Notes under the pieces: generated by a model
Database searches by the model: none
What the model saw: only the letters and a program-made list of their open reading frames with translations
What the model was told of the DNA's origin: nothing
Made by a program: the position numbers and the translations under genes
In this document: in pieces, positions 20,716 to 29,262 of the stretch
How positions within the stretch are numbered: the stretch's first letter is position 1
Layout: every line of letters begins with the position of its first letter
Assembly (NCBI RefSeq): GCF_021049305.1
Contig: NZ_CP088081.1
Coordinates: 2,170,001 to 2,234,000, forward strand
DNA from: Ideonella dechloratans
Lineage (GTDB): Bacteria; Pseudomonadota; Gammaproteobacteria; Burkholderiales; Burkholderiaceae_C
Direction: 5' to 3'
Length of the DNA: 64,000 bases

Positions 20716-21189
20716 TCAGTGGGCCGCCAGCCCTTCGGAGGACGAGGGCGTCTCGTCGCCCGGCCAGTCGCGGATGTAGGCCTTGAGCATGCGGTTCTCG
20801 AAGTCCTGGGCCTCCACCACCGTCTTGGCCACGTCGTAGAACGAGATCACGCCCATCAGGGTGCGGCCGTTGAGCACCGGCATGTAGCGGGCGTGGCGGC
20901 CGAGCATCATGCGGCGCACCTCGTCGATCTCGGTCTCGGGCGTGCAGGTCAGCGGGGCATCGTCCATCACGCTGCGCACCAGGCGGCTGCCGATGGTCAT
21001 GTCGTTGGCCACGACCGCGGCAATCACCTCGCGGAAGGTGAGCATGCCGGTCAGGTCGCCGTGCTCCATCACGACCACCGAACCGATGTCGTTCTCGGCC
21101 ATGGTCCGCACGGCCTCGGCCAGCGGAAGGTCCGGTGACACGGTGAACAGGGTGTTGCCCTTCACGCGCAGGATGTCGCTGACTTTCAT
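20716..21189 (-). CDS. CBS-domain pair protein
   Basis: Cytoplasmic protein of 157 residues made almost entirely of two CBS domains. Domain 1 includes TVSPDLPLAEAVRTMAENDI and GSVVVMEHGDLTGMLTFREV (about 15-60); domain 2 includes LTCTPETEIDEVRRMMLGRH and VLNGRTLMGVISFYDV (about 80-130). CBS pairs bind adenosine nucleotides or S-adenosylmethionine and regulate partner proteins. Stand-alone CBS proteins of this size are common in betaproteobacteria and their partners are mostly unknown. The ATG at 21189 follows GAGGAGACAGCCACC, a good ribosome site. It is divergent from the hydrolase gene at 21336. Precise role unknown. Confidence 0.88.
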   Translation of the reverse strand: MKVSDILRVKGNTLFTVSPDLPLAEAVRTMAENDIGSVVVMEHGDLTGMLTFREVIAAVVANDMTIGSRLVRSVMDDAPLTCTPETEIDEVRRMMLGRHARYMPVLNGRTLMGVISFYDVAKTVVEAQDFENRMLKAYIRDWPGDETPSSSEGLAAH

Positions 21190-21335
21190 GGTGGCTGTCT
21201 CCTCAGGCTGTGCCGATGGATGGGTATCGGGGTTGTCAACATAGCACACAATCGGCGGCTTTCTTACCCTGTCGATCCAAGGGCCCCGCGAATCCATCCG
21301 ATGGCGAGGGACCGCCCACAGACGCTGCGTCATCC

Positions 21336-22145
21336 ATGCAACTCACTGTCGACCACCACCCCGTGAACCTCTCGCGCTGGGCCCCTTCGTCCGCGTCCCC
21401 GGACGCGCCAGCCCTGCTGCTTCTGCATGGGGCCCTCAACGACGCCAGCGTCTGGGGCCAGCTGGGCCCGGCCTGCGCTGCCGCGGGCCAGCGGGTGCTG
21501 GCGCCGGACCAGCCCGGCCATGGCGGCAGCGCCGGCCCGCTGCGGCCGGACATCGCCGCCCTGGCGGCCTGGGCGCTGCGGGTGGCGGACGCCGCCGGGC
21601 TGGATCGCTTCAGCGTGGCCGGCCACAGCATGGGCTCGCTGATCGCCCTGGAAGTGGCGGCGCAGGCCCCCGAGCGCGTGGCGCACCTGCTGCTGCTGGG
21701 CACGGCCTTTCCGATGCGGGTCAGCCCCGCCCTGCTGGAGTCGGCCGTGGCCACGCCGGAGGCGGGCATGGACCTGATCAACACCCTGTCCTATTCCCCC
21801 GCCGCAGCCGCCCAGACCGAGGGCCCGCTGGCCGAGGCCCGTGCCGCCAGCCGGGCCCTGATGGCCCGCACCCAGGCCGGCTGCACCGACGGCAACCTCT
21901 TCCTGCACGACTTCCAGCTGTGCGACCGCTATGCCGATGGCCTGGCCGCCGCCGCGCGGGTGCGCTGCCCGGTCACGCTGATCCAGGCGGAGGCCGACCG
22001 CATGACACCGGCCAAGGCCACCGTGGCCCTGGTGGAGGCCCTGAAGGCCGAGGTGCGGGCAGTGCCCGGCGGACACGCCATGCTGCAGGAGCAGCCCGAG
22101 GCGGTGGCCCGGGCGGTGCTGGAGGCGCTGGGCGCGGCGCCCTGA
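21336..22145 (+). CDS. Alpha/beta-fold hydrolase
   Basis: Predicted cytoplasmic esterase/hydrolase of 269 residues. The oxyanion segment LLLLHGALNDASVWG (about 28-42), nucleophile elbow GHSMGS (about 95-100), acid residue in QAEADRMTP (about 222) and catalytic His in GGHAML (about 246) make a complete Ser-Asp-His triad. The length and layout fit the MhpC/BphD-like group, but nothing in the sequence fixes a substrate. The ATG at 21336 was chosen because the beta-strand core begins shortly after; the in-frame extension back to 21210 has no domain content. It is convergent with tdh, with only 16 bases between stops. Confidence 0.85.
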   Translation: MQLTVDHHPVNLSRWAPSSASPDAPALLLLHGALNDASVWGQLGPACAAAGQRVLAPDQPGHGGSAGPLRPDIAALAAWALRVADAAGLDRFSVAGHSMGSLIALEVAAQAPERVAHLLLLGTAFPMRVSPALLESAVATPEAGMDLINTLSYSPAAAAQTEGPLAEARAASRALMARTQAGCTDGNLFLHDFQLCDRYADGLAAAARVRCPVTLIQAEADRMTPAKATVALVEALKAEVRAVPGGHAMLQEQPEAVARAVLEALGAAP

Positions 22146-22161
22146 AAGCGCCGCCCTGGGC

Positions 22162-23145
22162 TCAGGCCGGGCTGCCGGTGGTGGCGGCGGCCGCTGCGGC
22201 CGCGATGCCGGGCTTCAGCGCGGTGAGCATCTCGCGCACCATCTCCTGCAGGCCGAAGCGCGGGGTCCAGCCCCAATCGGCCTGGGCCTCGCGGTCGTCC
22301 AGCGAACGCGGCCAGCTGTCGGCAATCGCCTGGCGGAAGTCCGGCGCGTAATCGATCGTGAAGTCCGGCAGCTCGGCCCGGATGGCCTGGGCGATCTGCG
22401 CCGGGGTGAAGCTGATGCCGGCCAGGTTGTAGGCCTTGTAATGGGGCAGGCGGGCCAGCGGGGTCTCCATCAGCTCGAGCGTGGCGCGGATGGCGTCGTC
22501 CATGTACATCATCGGCAGCGCGGTGTCCTGGCCCAGGAAGCTGGTGTAACGGCCCGCGCGCAGCGCCTCGTGGAAGATTTCCACCGCGTAATCGGTGGTG
22601 CCGCCCCCCGGCGCGGTCTTCCAGCTGATCAGGCCCGGGTAGCGCACGGTGCGCACGTCCACGCCGTGGTTGCGGCGGTACCAGGCGCACCAGCCCTCGC
22701 CCGCCAGCTTGGAGATGCCGTAGACGGTGGTGGGCTCCATCACGGTCTGCTGCGGCGTCTGGTCGCGCGGGGTGCTGGGGCCGAAGGCCGCAATCGAACT
22801 GGGCCAGAACACCCGCTCCAGCCGGTGGGTGCGCGCCAGTTCCAGCACGTTGAGCAGGCCCTTCATGTTCAGGTCCCAGGCCCACATCGGGTGCTGCTCG
22901 CCACGGGCGGACAGCGCCGCGGCCAGGTGGTAGATCTGAGTGACGCCGTGGCGCTCAACCACCGCGGTCAGGGCGGCGGCATCGGTCACGTCCAGGGCTT
23001 CATGGGCCAGGCCGGGCACGCGGCCCCGGGGCGAGAGGTCGCTGGTCACCACAGCCTCGCGGCCATGGCGCTCGGCCAGCACGCCGGCCAGGTCGGTGCC
23101 GATCTGGCCGTTGGCGCCGATGATCAGGATGCGGGGCGTGCTCAC
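22162..23145 (-). CDS. tdh: L-threonine 3-dehydrogenase, short-chain (SDR/epimerase-like) type
   Basis: NAD-dependent oxidation of L-threonine to 2-amino-3-ketobutyrate. The 327-residue protein is an extended short-chain dehydrogenase: Rossmann motif GANGQIG (about 9-15), catalytic Ser region PSSIAAFGP, catalytic YGISK (about 143-147). It therefore belongs to the epimerase-like TDH class, not the zinc medium-chain class of E. coli. The assignment to threonine is supported by its position: it starts 4 bases inside the end of kbl, whose product is the next enzyme of the pathway. The C-terminus has an Ala-rich run. The two genes form an operon that should turn threonine into glycine and acetyl-CoA. 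Confidence 0.9.
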   Translation of the reverse strand: MSTPRILIIGANGQIGTDLAGVLAERHGREAVVTSDLSPRGRVPGLAHEALDVTDAAALTAVVERHGVTQIYHLAAALSARGEQHPMWAWDLNMKGLLNVLELARTHRLERVFWPSSIAAFGPSTPRDQTPQQTVMEPTTVYGISKLAGEGWCAWYRRNHGVDVRTVRYPGLISWKTAPGGGTTDYAVEIFHEALRAGRYTSFLGQDTALPMMYMDDAIRATLELMETPLARLPHYKAYNLAGISFTPAQIAQAIRAELPDFTIDYAPDFRQAIADSWPRSLDDREAQADWGWTPRFGLQEMVREMLTALKPGIAAAAAAATTGSPA

Positions 23146-24368
23146 CGGGCGTCCCCTTTCAGCAGCCCCAGCTCACGGCCGGCCTGGGCAAAGGCGGCCA
23201 CCGCGCGCTCGAGCTGGGCGCGGTCGTGCGCGGCGCTGAGCTGCACGCGGATGCGGGCCTGGCCCTGCGGCACCACCGGGTAGAAGAAGCCCACCACATA
23301 GACGCCCAGCTCCAGCAGGCGCGCGGCCAGCTGCTGCGCCTTGACAGCGTCGTACACCATGATCGGCACGATGGGGTGCTCGCCCGGCTTGATCTCGAAG
23401 CCGGCCTCGACGATGGCCCGGCGGAAGTAGGCGGTGTTGTCGGCCAGCTTGTCGCGCAGCGCGGTGGAGCCCTCCAGCAGGTCCAGCACCTTCAGGGAGG
23501 CGCCGACGATGGACGGCGCCACCGTGTTGGAGAACAGGTAGGGCCGCGAGCGCTGGCGCAGCAGCTCCACCACCTCCTTGCGGGCCGCGGTGAAGCCGCC
23601 CGAGGCGCCGCCCAGGGCCTTGCCCAGGGTGCCGGTGATGATGTCCACCTTGCCGAACACGCCGCGGTGCTCGTGGGTGCCGCGGCCGGTTTTGCCCATG
23701 AAGCCGGTGGCGTGGCTTTCGTCCACGCCCAGCAGGGCGCCGAAGCGGTCGCACAGTGCGCGGATGCGGTCGAGCTGGGCGATCGTGCCGTCCATCGAGA
23801 ACACGCCGTCGGTGAACACCAGGATGAAGCGCGCACCACCGGCGCGGGCCTCCTCCAGGCAGCGCTCCAGATCGGCCATGTCGTTGTGGGTGTAGCGCCA
23901 GCGCCGCGCCTTGCACAGGCGGATGCCGTCGATGATGGAGGCGTGGTTGAGCGTGTCGCTGATGATCGCGTCCTGCTCGCCCAGCAGCGGCTCGAACAGG
24001 CCGCCGTTGGCGTCGAAGGCCGCCACGTAGAGGATGGCGTCCTCGGTGCCCAGGAAGCGGGCCAGCCGGCCCTCCAGGGTCTTGTGCAGGTCCTGGGTGC
24101 CGCAGATGAAGCGCACCGAACTGAGACCATAGCCATGGCTGTCCAGGGCCTCATGGGCCGCGGCGATCACCTCCGGGTGGCTGGACAGGCCCAGGTAGTT
24201 GTTGGCGCACAGGTTGATGACCTCGCGGCCATCGGTGGTGCGCACCAGGGCACCCTGCGGCGTGGTCAGGATGCGCTCGGTCTTGTAGAGGCCATCCTCA
24301 CGCAGGGTCTGCAGCTCCTGGCGCAGGTGGGCATAGAAGGCGTCGGTGGACGCAGGGGTGTCAGACAT
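23142..24368 (-). CDS. kbl: 2-amino-3-ketobutyrate CoA ligase (glycine C-acetyltransferase)
   Basis: PLP enzyme that cleaves 2-amino-3-ketobutyrate with CoA to glycine and acetyl-CoA. The 408 residues fit the KBL/alpha-oxoamine synthase family. Visible signatures: [16 protein letters not shown] near residue 51, [35 protein letters not shown], and the PLP-lysine segment [15 protein letters not shown] around residue 245. The start [16 protein letters not shown] is normal for the family; AAGGACTCC precedes the ATG. It overlaps tdh by 4 bases (ATGA). Its upstream region, shared with a divergently read XRE-cupin regulator, holds a perfect palindrome and a tandem 10-bp repeat that probably govern expression. 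Confidence 0.97.
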   Translation of the reverse strand: MSDTPASTDAFYAHLRQELQTLREDGLYKTERILTTPQGALVRTTDGREVINLCANNYLGLSSHPEVIAAAHEALDSHGYGLSSVRFICGTQDLHKTLEGRLARFLGTEDAILYVAAFDANGGLFEPLLGEQDAIISDTLNHASIIDGIRLCKARRWRYTHNDMADLERCLEEARAGGARFILVFTDGVFSMDGTIAQLDRIRALCDRFGALLGVDESHATGFMGKTGRGTHEHRGVFGKVDIITGTLGKALGGASGGFTAARKEVVELLRQRSRPYLFSNTVAPSIVGASLKVLDLLEGSTALRDKLADNTAYFRRAIVEAGFEIKPGEHPIVPIMVYDAVKAQQLAARLLELGVYVVGFFYPVVPQGQARIRVQLSAAHDRAQLERAVAAFAQAGRELGLLKGDAR

Positions 24369-24395
24369 GGTGGAGTCCTTGGCGAGGGAACGGGT

Positions 24396-24443
24396 GGTTC
24401 ACTGAAGGTTCACTGATTGTTCGTTTGTTCGATATATCGAACA
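24396..24443. promoter_or_regulatory. Operator region between kbl-tdh and the XRE-cupin regulator
   Basis: TGTTCGATATATCGAACA at 24426-24443 is a perfect 18-bp palindrome. An extra GTTCG half-site lies at 24419-24423. Closer to kbl, GGTTCACTGA is repeated exactly at 24396-24405 and 24407-24416, one helical turn apart. The AT-rich centre of the palindrome contrasts with the surrounding GC-rich DNA. This is the only sizeable non-coding space between the two divergent units, so it is the likely binding site of the regulator encoded at 24502. Confidence 0.7.
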
Positions 24444-24501
24444 CAAGTGCAGTATCATGTCGACCTTCCATTCCGTCAAGCCTGGACGCTGAAAGACCGC
24501 G

Positions 24502-25077
24502 ATGTCGCGCATGCCCTCTTCCGAACCGCCCCGCGTCGGCCAGACGCTTGCCAGCCTGCGGCAGGCCCGCGGGCTGTCGCTGGACGAACTCTCGCGTCAG
24601 GCGGGTGTCTCCAAGTCCATGCTCTCGCAGATCGAGCGCAACCAGGCCAACCCCACGGTGGCGGTGGTCTGGCGCCTGGCCAATGCGCTGGGCGTGCCGA
24701 TGGCGGAGTTGCTCAGCGGCGAGGAGCCCGGCGCACCGGCGATGGTGACGGTGCCCCCCCATGCCATTCCCTCGCTGCGCAGCCCGGACGGGCTGTGCGA
24801 ACTGCGCATCCTCGGGCCCATCGAATTGGCCGGGCAGTTCGAGTGGTACGAACTGACGGTGCAGCCCGGCGGCGTGCTGACCAGCGAACCGCACGAGCCC
24901 GGCACCCGCGAGCACCTGACGGTCCACGCCGGCGCCTTGGTGGTCGACGCTGGCGAACAGACCCAGACCCTCGGCCCGGGAGACACGGCCCGCTACGCGG
25001 TGGACCAGGCACACGCCATCCGCAACACCGGCAGCGAGGCGGCCCGGGCGCTGCTGGTGGTGGTGCACGCCGGCTGA
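24502..25077 (+). CDS. XRE-family transcriptional regulator with C-terminal cupin domain
   Basis: DNA-binding regulator of 191 residues. The N-terminal helix-turn-helix (VGQTLASLRQARGLSLDEL, then QAGVSKSMLSQIERNQANPT) spans about 12-66. A cupin_2 beta-barrel fills the rest, with EWYELTVQPGGV and HEPGTREHLTVHAGAL as the two cupin motifs. XRE-cupin proteins typically sense a small metabolite or metal in the barrel and regulate a neighbouring catabolic operon. Here it faces kbl-tdh across a 133-base gap with a palindrome, so threonine or a derivative is a reasonable inferred signal. An ATG at 24511 is an alternative start. It is convergent with the yihY-type gene. Confidence 0.9.
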   Translation: MSRMPSSEPPRVGQTLASLRQARGLSLDELSRQAGVSKSMLSQIERNQANPTVAVVWRLANALGVPMAELLSGEEPGAPAMVTVPPHAIPSLRSPDGLCELRILGPIELAGQFEWYELTVQPGGVLTSEPHEPGTREHLTVHAGALVVDAGEQTQTLGPGDTARYAVDQAHAIRNTGSEAARALLVVVHAG

Positions 25078-25084
25078 GCCGGCG
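25068..25084. terminator. GC-rich hairpin at a convergent gene end
   Basis: CGCCGGC-TGA-GCCGGCG is a perfect 7-bp inverted repeat whose 3-base loop is the stop codon of the XRE-cupin gene. The stop of the convergent membrane-protein gene lies 4 bases beyond. There is no U-tract on either side, so its strength as a terminator is uncertain. Confidence 0.35.
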
Positions 25085-25087
25085 CTG

Positions 25088-26323
25088 CTAGCCCTTCAGC
25101 AGTTCGGCCAGGGTCATCTGCTCCAGGCCGGCCCGCTGTCGGAAGGACTGTGCGGCCGCCTGTGGCGCCAGCAGCAGCGCATCCACCAGCGGGGCGGCCG
25201 GCGTGCTGGCCGGCTCGCACATCAGGGTGTGGCGCTGGCCGCCGCCCTCGTCCAGCCGGCCCACCCAATCGTGGGCGATCAGGGTGTCCAGCACGGGTTC
25301 GATCTGCAGCGGGTCCACCCGCAGGCGGGAGGCCACCGCGTCCAGCGTCAGCCCGCCCTGCCCGCTCCGGCGCGCGTCCGCCAGCTCGCGCAGCACCGCC
25401 AGGGCCAGCGCGAACGCGCGGCCCGGCACATTGGGCTGGCGCACGACCCGCATCTGCAGGCTGGGCGCGTAGGCGGCGATCACCGCGCCGCACAGCACGA
25501 TGACCCACACCAGGTAGAGCCACAGCAGGAAGATGGGCACGGTGGCGAAGGCGCCGTAGATGGCCGAATAGGTGGCCACCGAGCCGACGTACCAGGCCAG
25601 CACCGACTTCGCCAACTCGAAGGTGACCGCCACGAACAAGGCACCGCCCAGCGCATGGCGCCAGCGCACATGGGTGTTGGGCACGTAATAGAACAGGGCT
25701 GCGGTGGCACCCGCCTGCATCAGGAACTCGACCACATCGAGCACGAAGCGCACCCCGCCCGGCAAGGCCCCCACCAGGCCCTTGGAGGCCGACAGCGCAT
25801 AGGACGTGAGGCTCAGGCTCACCCCCAGCACCAGCGGCCCCAATGTCAGCGCGGCCCAGTAGACCAGCACCCGCTGGGCGATGGGCCGCGGTTTGCGCAC
25901 GCGCCAGATGCCGTTGAGCGTGCGGTCGATGGTCAGCATCAGCGAGATGGCGCTGGCCAGCAGGAACAGCAGACCCGCCCCGCCCACCTTGTTGGCCTTG
26001 CTGGCGAACTGGGTCAAGGTGACCAGCACCGGCTTGGCGATCGCGTCGGGCACCAGGCTCTGCAGGAAGTACTTCTGCAGTGCCACCTGGAACTTGGCAA
26101 ACACCGGAAAGGCGGTGAACAGGGCCAGCATCACCGTCAGCAGCGGCACCAGCGCGATCAGCGTGGTGAAGGTCAGGCTGCCGGCGCTCAGGCCCAGTCG
26201 GTCTTCGCGAAAGCGCAGCCGCAGGGTGCGAACCGTGTCGAACCAGGGCCAGGTTCGCAGCGTGGTGAACAGCAGGCCCACCTGCGATGTCCAGTGGGCC
26301 CGCAGGGCGGTGATCCAAGTCAT
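25088..26323 (-). CDS. YihY/virulence factor BrkB family inner-membrane protein
   Basis: Integral membrane protein of 411 residues. The family core runs through REDRLGLSAGSLTFTTLIAL, LVPLLTVMLALFTAFPVF, and further helices to FLLWLYLVWVIVLCGAVIAA, about six segments. After the membrane part, about 100 residues form a soluble winged-helix-like tail (LTLDAVASRLRVDPLQIEPV, LIAHDWVGRLDEGG), typical of the longer betaproteobacterial version. Molecular function is not established; the once-used name RNase BN is wrong for this family. The ATG at 26323 is chosen, with in-frame ATGs at 26335 and 26344; none has a strong ribosome site. Its start lies only 19 bases from that of the divergent DUF2069 gene. 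Confidence 0.88.
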   Translation of the reverse strand: MTWITALRAHWTSQVGLLFTTLRTWPWFDTVRTLRLRFREDRLGLSAGSLTFTTLIALVPLLTVMLALFTAFPVFAKFQVALQKYFLQSLVPDAIAKPVLVTLTQFASKANKVGGAGLLFLLASAISLMLTIDRTLNGIWRVRKPRPIAQRVLVYWAALTLGPLVLGVSLSLTSYALSASKGLVGALPGGVRFVLDVVEFLMQAGATAALFYYVPNTHVRWRHALGGALFVAVTFELAKSVLAWYVGSVATYSAIYGAFATVPIFLLWLYLVWVIVLCGAVIAAYAPSLQMRVVRQPNVPGRAFALALAVLRELADARRSGQGGLTLDAVASRLRVDPLQIEPVLDTLIAHDWVGRLDEGGGQRHTLMCEPASTPAAPLVDALLLAPQAAAQSFRQRAGLEQMTLAELLKG

Positions 26324-26342
26324 GCCGGCTATCATGCCAAAC

Positions 26343-26747
26343 ATGTCGGAGACTCCGTTGGTGACCCTGGCGCCGGACGGCGTCGTCCGCGCCACGCGCG
26401 CCATGGCCCTGGCCAGCCTGATCGGCCTGATCGTGCTGGGCCTGGCCTGGGAGCTGTGGTTGGCCCCGACCGGCAACGGCAGTCTGGCGCTCAAGGTCGT
26501 GCCCTTGCTGGTGCCGGTGCTGGGCTTGTGGCGCCACCGCCTCTACACCTACCGATGGGTCAGCCTGCTGGTCTGGCTCTACTGCGCCGAGGGCCTGGTG
26601 CGCGCCACCAGCGAACACGGCATGGGCCGCTGGCTGGCCTGGCTGGAAGTGCTGCTGTGCCTGCTGCTGTTTGCGGCCAGTGCCTGGCAGGTGCGCTGGC
26701 GCCTGCGCCGCGCCCGCCAGGCCAGTGAACAAGGAAGTGCCCCATGA
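26343..26747 (+). CDS. DUF2069 family membrane protein
   Basis: Small inner-membrane protein of 134 residues with four predicted helices: ALASLIGLIVLGLAWELW, ALKVVPLLVPVLGL, VSLLVWLYCAEGLV and LLCLLLFAASAWQV. The arrangement and the RLYTYRWVSLL segment match DUF2069, a family of unknown function in beta- and gammaproteobacteria. Its stop overlaps the start of the downstream flavoprotein gene by 4 bases (ATGA), so the two are co-translated, which may hint at a membrane link for the dehydrogenase. The start ATG lacks a clear ribosome site. Confidence 0.82.
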   Translation: MSETPLVTLAPDGVVRATRAMALASLIGLIVLGLAWELWLAPTGNGSLALKVVPLLVPVLGLWRHRLYTYRWVSLLVWLYCAEGLVRATSEHGMGRWLAWLEVLLCLLLFAASAWQVRWRLRRARQASEQGSAP

Positions 26748-28147
26748 GCCACGCCCTGCTGAGCGAACTGCGCGAACTCCTGGGCCCGACCCATGTGCTC
26801 ACCGATGGCGACCTGAGCGCCTGGGAGCGCGACTGGCGCAAGCGCTACCACGGCAAGGCCCTGGCGGTGGTGCGCCCCGGCAGCACCGAGGAAGTGGCGG
26901 CCGTGGTCCAGGCCTGCGGGCTGCACGACGTGAGCATCGTGCCGCAGGGCGGCAACACCGGCCTGGTGGGCGGCGGCGTGCCCGATGACAGTGGCCGGCA
27001 GGTGCTGCTGAGCCTGTCCCGCATGAACCGCGTGCGGGCCATCGACCCGGCCAACCTGACGATGACGGTGGACGCCGGCTGCATCCTGCAGCAGGTGCAG
27101 CAGGCGGCCGACGACGCCGGACTGCTCTTCCCGCTGAGCCTGGCGGCCGAAGGCAGCTGCACCATCGGCGGCAACCTCTCCACCAACGCCGGCGGCACCC
27201 AGGTGCTGCGCTACGGGAACGCCCGCGAGCTGTGCCTGGGCCTGGAGGTGGTGACCGCCGCCGGCGAGGTCTGGGACGGCCTGAGCGGTCTGCGCAAGGA
27301 CAACACCGGCTACGACCTGCGCGACCTGTTCGTTGGCAGCGAAGGCACGCTGGGCATCATCACCGGCGCCACCCTGAAGCTCTACCCGCGCCCCGTGGGC
27401 CGCCGCACGGCCCTGGCGGCGGCACGGAACCTGGACCAGGCGGTGGCGCTGCTGGAACTGGCCCGCCGCCACCTGGATGCCGGCCTGACCGGCTTCGAGG
27501 TGATGAGCGCCTTCTCGCTGCAGTTGGTCGGCAAGCACTTTCCGCAGATCCCCAACCCTTTCCCGGCCGCGCCCTGGTCCATCCTGCTGGAACTGGTGGC
27601 CAGCGACGATGCCCAGGCCCAGGCGGCCCTGGAGTCGGTGCTCGGTCTGGCGCTGGAACAGGGTCTGATCGACGACGCGGTGGTGGCCGAAAGCCTGGCC
27701 CAATCCCAGGCCCTGTGGCACCTGCGCGAATCGATCTCGCTGGCCCAGAGCGAGGAGGGCCTGAACATCAAGCACGACATCTCGCTGCCGGTGTCGGCCA
27801 TCCCGGCCTTCGTCGCCCAGACCGATGCCGCCCTGCAGGCGCGGGTGCCCGGCGTGCGGCTGGTGAACTTCGGTCACCTGGGCGACGGCAACCTGCACTA
27901 CAACGTCCAGGCCCCCGAGGGCGAGTCGGCCCCCGCCTTCCTGGCGGCCCACGAAGAGGCTTTCAACGCGCTGGTCTACGACGCGGTCTGCCGTTTCGGT
28001 GGTTCGATCTCGGCCGAACACGGCATCGGCACGCTCAAGCGGGAGCAACTGCCGCAGTACAAGTCGCCGGTGGCCTTGCGCCTGATGCGCCAGATCAAAA
28101 CGGCGCTGGACCCGCTGGGACGCCTGAACCCGAACCGGGTGTTGTGA
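26744..28147 (+). CDS. FAD-binding 2-hydroxyacid dehydrogenase (D-2-hydroxyglutarate/D-lactate dehydrogenase type)
   Basis: Flavoprotein of 467 residues in the GlcD/D2HGDH/DLD family that oxidises D-2-hydroxyacids and passes electrons to a membrane or protein acceptor. The N-terminal FAD-binding fold has VPQGGNTGLVGGGVPD and TIGGNLSTNAGGTQVLRYGN. The C-terminal cap has FGHLGDGNLHYN (metal ligands in this family) and EHGIGTLKREQLPQYK near the end. The mix of LSTNAGG and EHGIGTLKR fits the D-2-hydroxyglutarate/D-lactate branch, but specificity cannot be settled. It is co-translated with the DUF2069 gene. The gene ends inside a perfect hairpin shared with the convergent DUF1178 gene. Confidence 0.92.
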   Translation: MSHALLSELRELLGPTHVLTDGDLSAWERDWRKRYHGKALAVVRPGSTEEVAAVVQACGLHDVSIVPQGGNTGLVGGGVPDDSGRQVLLSLSRMNRVRAIDPANLTMTVDAGCILQQVQQAADDAGLLFPLSLAAEGSCTIGGNLSTNAGGTQVLRYGNARELCLGLEVVTAAGEVWDGLSGLRKDNTGYDLRDLFVGSEGTLGIITGATLKLYPRPVGRRTALAAARNLDQAVALLELARRHLDAGLTGFEVMSAFSLQLVGKHFPQIPNPFPAAPWSILLELVASDDAQAQAALESVLGLALEQGLIDDAVVAESLAQSQALWHLRESISLAQSEEGLNIKHDISLPVSAIPAFVAQTDAALQARVPGVRLVNFGHLGDGNLHYNVQAPEGESAPAFLAAHEEAFNALVYDAVCRFGGSISAEHGIGTLKREQLPQYKSPVALRLMRQIKTALDPLGRLNPNRVL

Positions 28148-28168
28148 ATCCGCCGTCCTGGCGGATTC
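28146..28168. terminator. Bidirectional hairpin between convergent genes
   Basis: GAATCCGCC (28146-28154) and GGCGGATTC (28160-28168) form a perfect 9-bp stem with a GTCCT loop. It overlaps the stop codons of both the flavoprotein gene (+) and the DUF1178 gene (-). It probably marks the 3' end of the nuo gene train on one side and the dehydrogenase transcript on the other. No U-tract follows. Confidence 0.55.
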
Positions 28169-28667
28169 AGTGGGTGGGGCCCTTGAGGGCCTCGGGGATG
28201 GGCAGGCTGTAGACCTCGATCCCCTCGTCGCGCAACTCCTCGCGCTCCTCCTCGGTGGCCTGGCCGCGGATGCCGCGGGCCGGGGCTTCACCATGGTGGA
28301 TCTTGCGGGCCTCTTCCGGGAAACGTGTGCCGACATCCTCGGTATTGGCCACCACCTGGCGCACCGCCTGAAGAAACACGCGCTGCATCTGCTCCAGCGT
28401 CGGGGCGGCAGCCGGTGCGCCGGCCACCGCGGGCGCCGATGCCGCAGCGGCTTCGCCCGGCCCCTTTCCCGCGGACGCGACCTGAGGCTCGGCCCGGGCG
28501 CCCGACAGGTTCAGCCGCGGCGCGCTGGGCGCACGGACCACTTCGGCCGCGCCGCACAAGGGACAGGTGAGCAAGCCACGCAGTTGCTGGCTCTGAAAGT
28601 CATCCTCGGAGGCAAACCAGCCTTCGAAGCCGTGCCCCTGGGCACAGCGCAGGTTCCAGACCTTCAT
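28167..28667 (-). CDS. DUF1178 family protein
   Basis: Cytoplasmic protein of 166 residues. The N-terminus MKVWNLRCAQGHGFEGWF and the CPLCG knuckle around residue 37 are typical of DUF1178, a family of unknown function with a small zinc-ribbon-like start. A Pro/Ala-rich linker (about 55-95) joins it to a conserved C-terminal part with QMQRVFLQAVRQVVANTEDV, ARKIHHGEAPARGIRGQA and the end YSLPIPEALKG. It is the last gene of the nuo-DUF2818-nudix series, 4 bases after the Nudix gene. The same trio is a recurrent tail of betaproteobacterial nuo loci in my recollection. Confidence 0.9.
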   Translation of the reverse strand: MKVWNLRCAQGHGFEGWFASEDDFQSQQLRGLLTCPLCGAAEVVRAPSAPRLNLSGARAEPQVASAGKGPGEAAAASAPAVAGAPAAAPTLEQMQRVFLQAVRQVVANTEDVGTRFPEEARKIHHGEAPARGIRGQATEEEREELRDEGIEVYSLPIPEALKGPTH

Positions 28668-28671
28668 GGCC

Positions 28672-29262
28672 TCACCCTTGCGCCGGCTCGAGGGTCTGCC
28701 AGTCGAGCGGCCAGCGACCGGAGCGCCACTTCTGCAGCCACTGCAGCCCGATGAGGGTCTTGGCATCGGTGAGCGCACCCGCGGCAGCCAGCGCGTCCAA
28801 TTCCTCTTCGGTCATCAGGCAAAGGTCGATCAGTTCACCGTCATCCAACCGGCGCTCACCCGGCACCAAGCCGCGTGCGAACCAGATCTCGATGAACTCG
28901 TCGGAATAGGCCGCCGCGTTGTGCAGGATGCCGGCACGGGCCCACTCACGGGCACGGTAGCCGGTTTCCTCGGCGAGCTCACGCATCGCCGCAGTCCGAC
29001 GGGACTCTCCGGGATCGAGTTTGCCGGCCGGAAACTCCAGCAGCACCTGCTGCAAGGGATAACGGTACTGACGTTCCAGCACCAGGCGCCCATCATCCAG
29101 GATCGGCACGATGACCACCGCGCCGGGATGAATGATGTACTCGCGCCCTGCCTGACTCCCGTCGGGCAAGGCCACCCGGTCCTGCCGCACCTCCAGGAAG
29201 TGCCCGCGATAGACCACCTCTGACGAGACCTTCGTCTCGATCAGATGCTGCTCATCCGGCAT
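28672..29262 (-). CDS. Nudix hydrolase, ADP-ribose pyrophosphatase type
   Basis: Cytoplasmic hydrolase of 196 residues. The Nudix box is complete: GKLDPGESRRTAAMRELAEE followed by TG (about residues 77-99), giving G-x5-E-x7-REL-x-EE-x-G. The upstream segment RQYRYPLQQVLLEFPAG is characteristic of NudF/ADP-ribose pyrophosphatases, which split ADP-ribose to AMP and ribose 5-phosphate. It overlaps the end of the DUF2818 gene by 11 bases and is followed by DUF1178 after 4 bases. Removing ADP-ribose released from NAD beside an NADH dehydrogenase operon would make sense, but that link is inference. Confidence 0.92.
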   Translation of the reverse strand: MPDEQHLIETKVSSEVVYRGHFLEVRQDRVALPDGSQAGREYIIHPGAVVIVPILDDGRLVLERQYRYPLQQVLLEFPAGKLDPGESRRTAAMRELAEETGYRAREWARAGILHNAAAYSDEFIEIWFARGLVPGERRLDDGELIDLCLMTEEELDALAAAGALTDAKTLIGLQWLQKWRSGRWPLDWQTLEPAQG

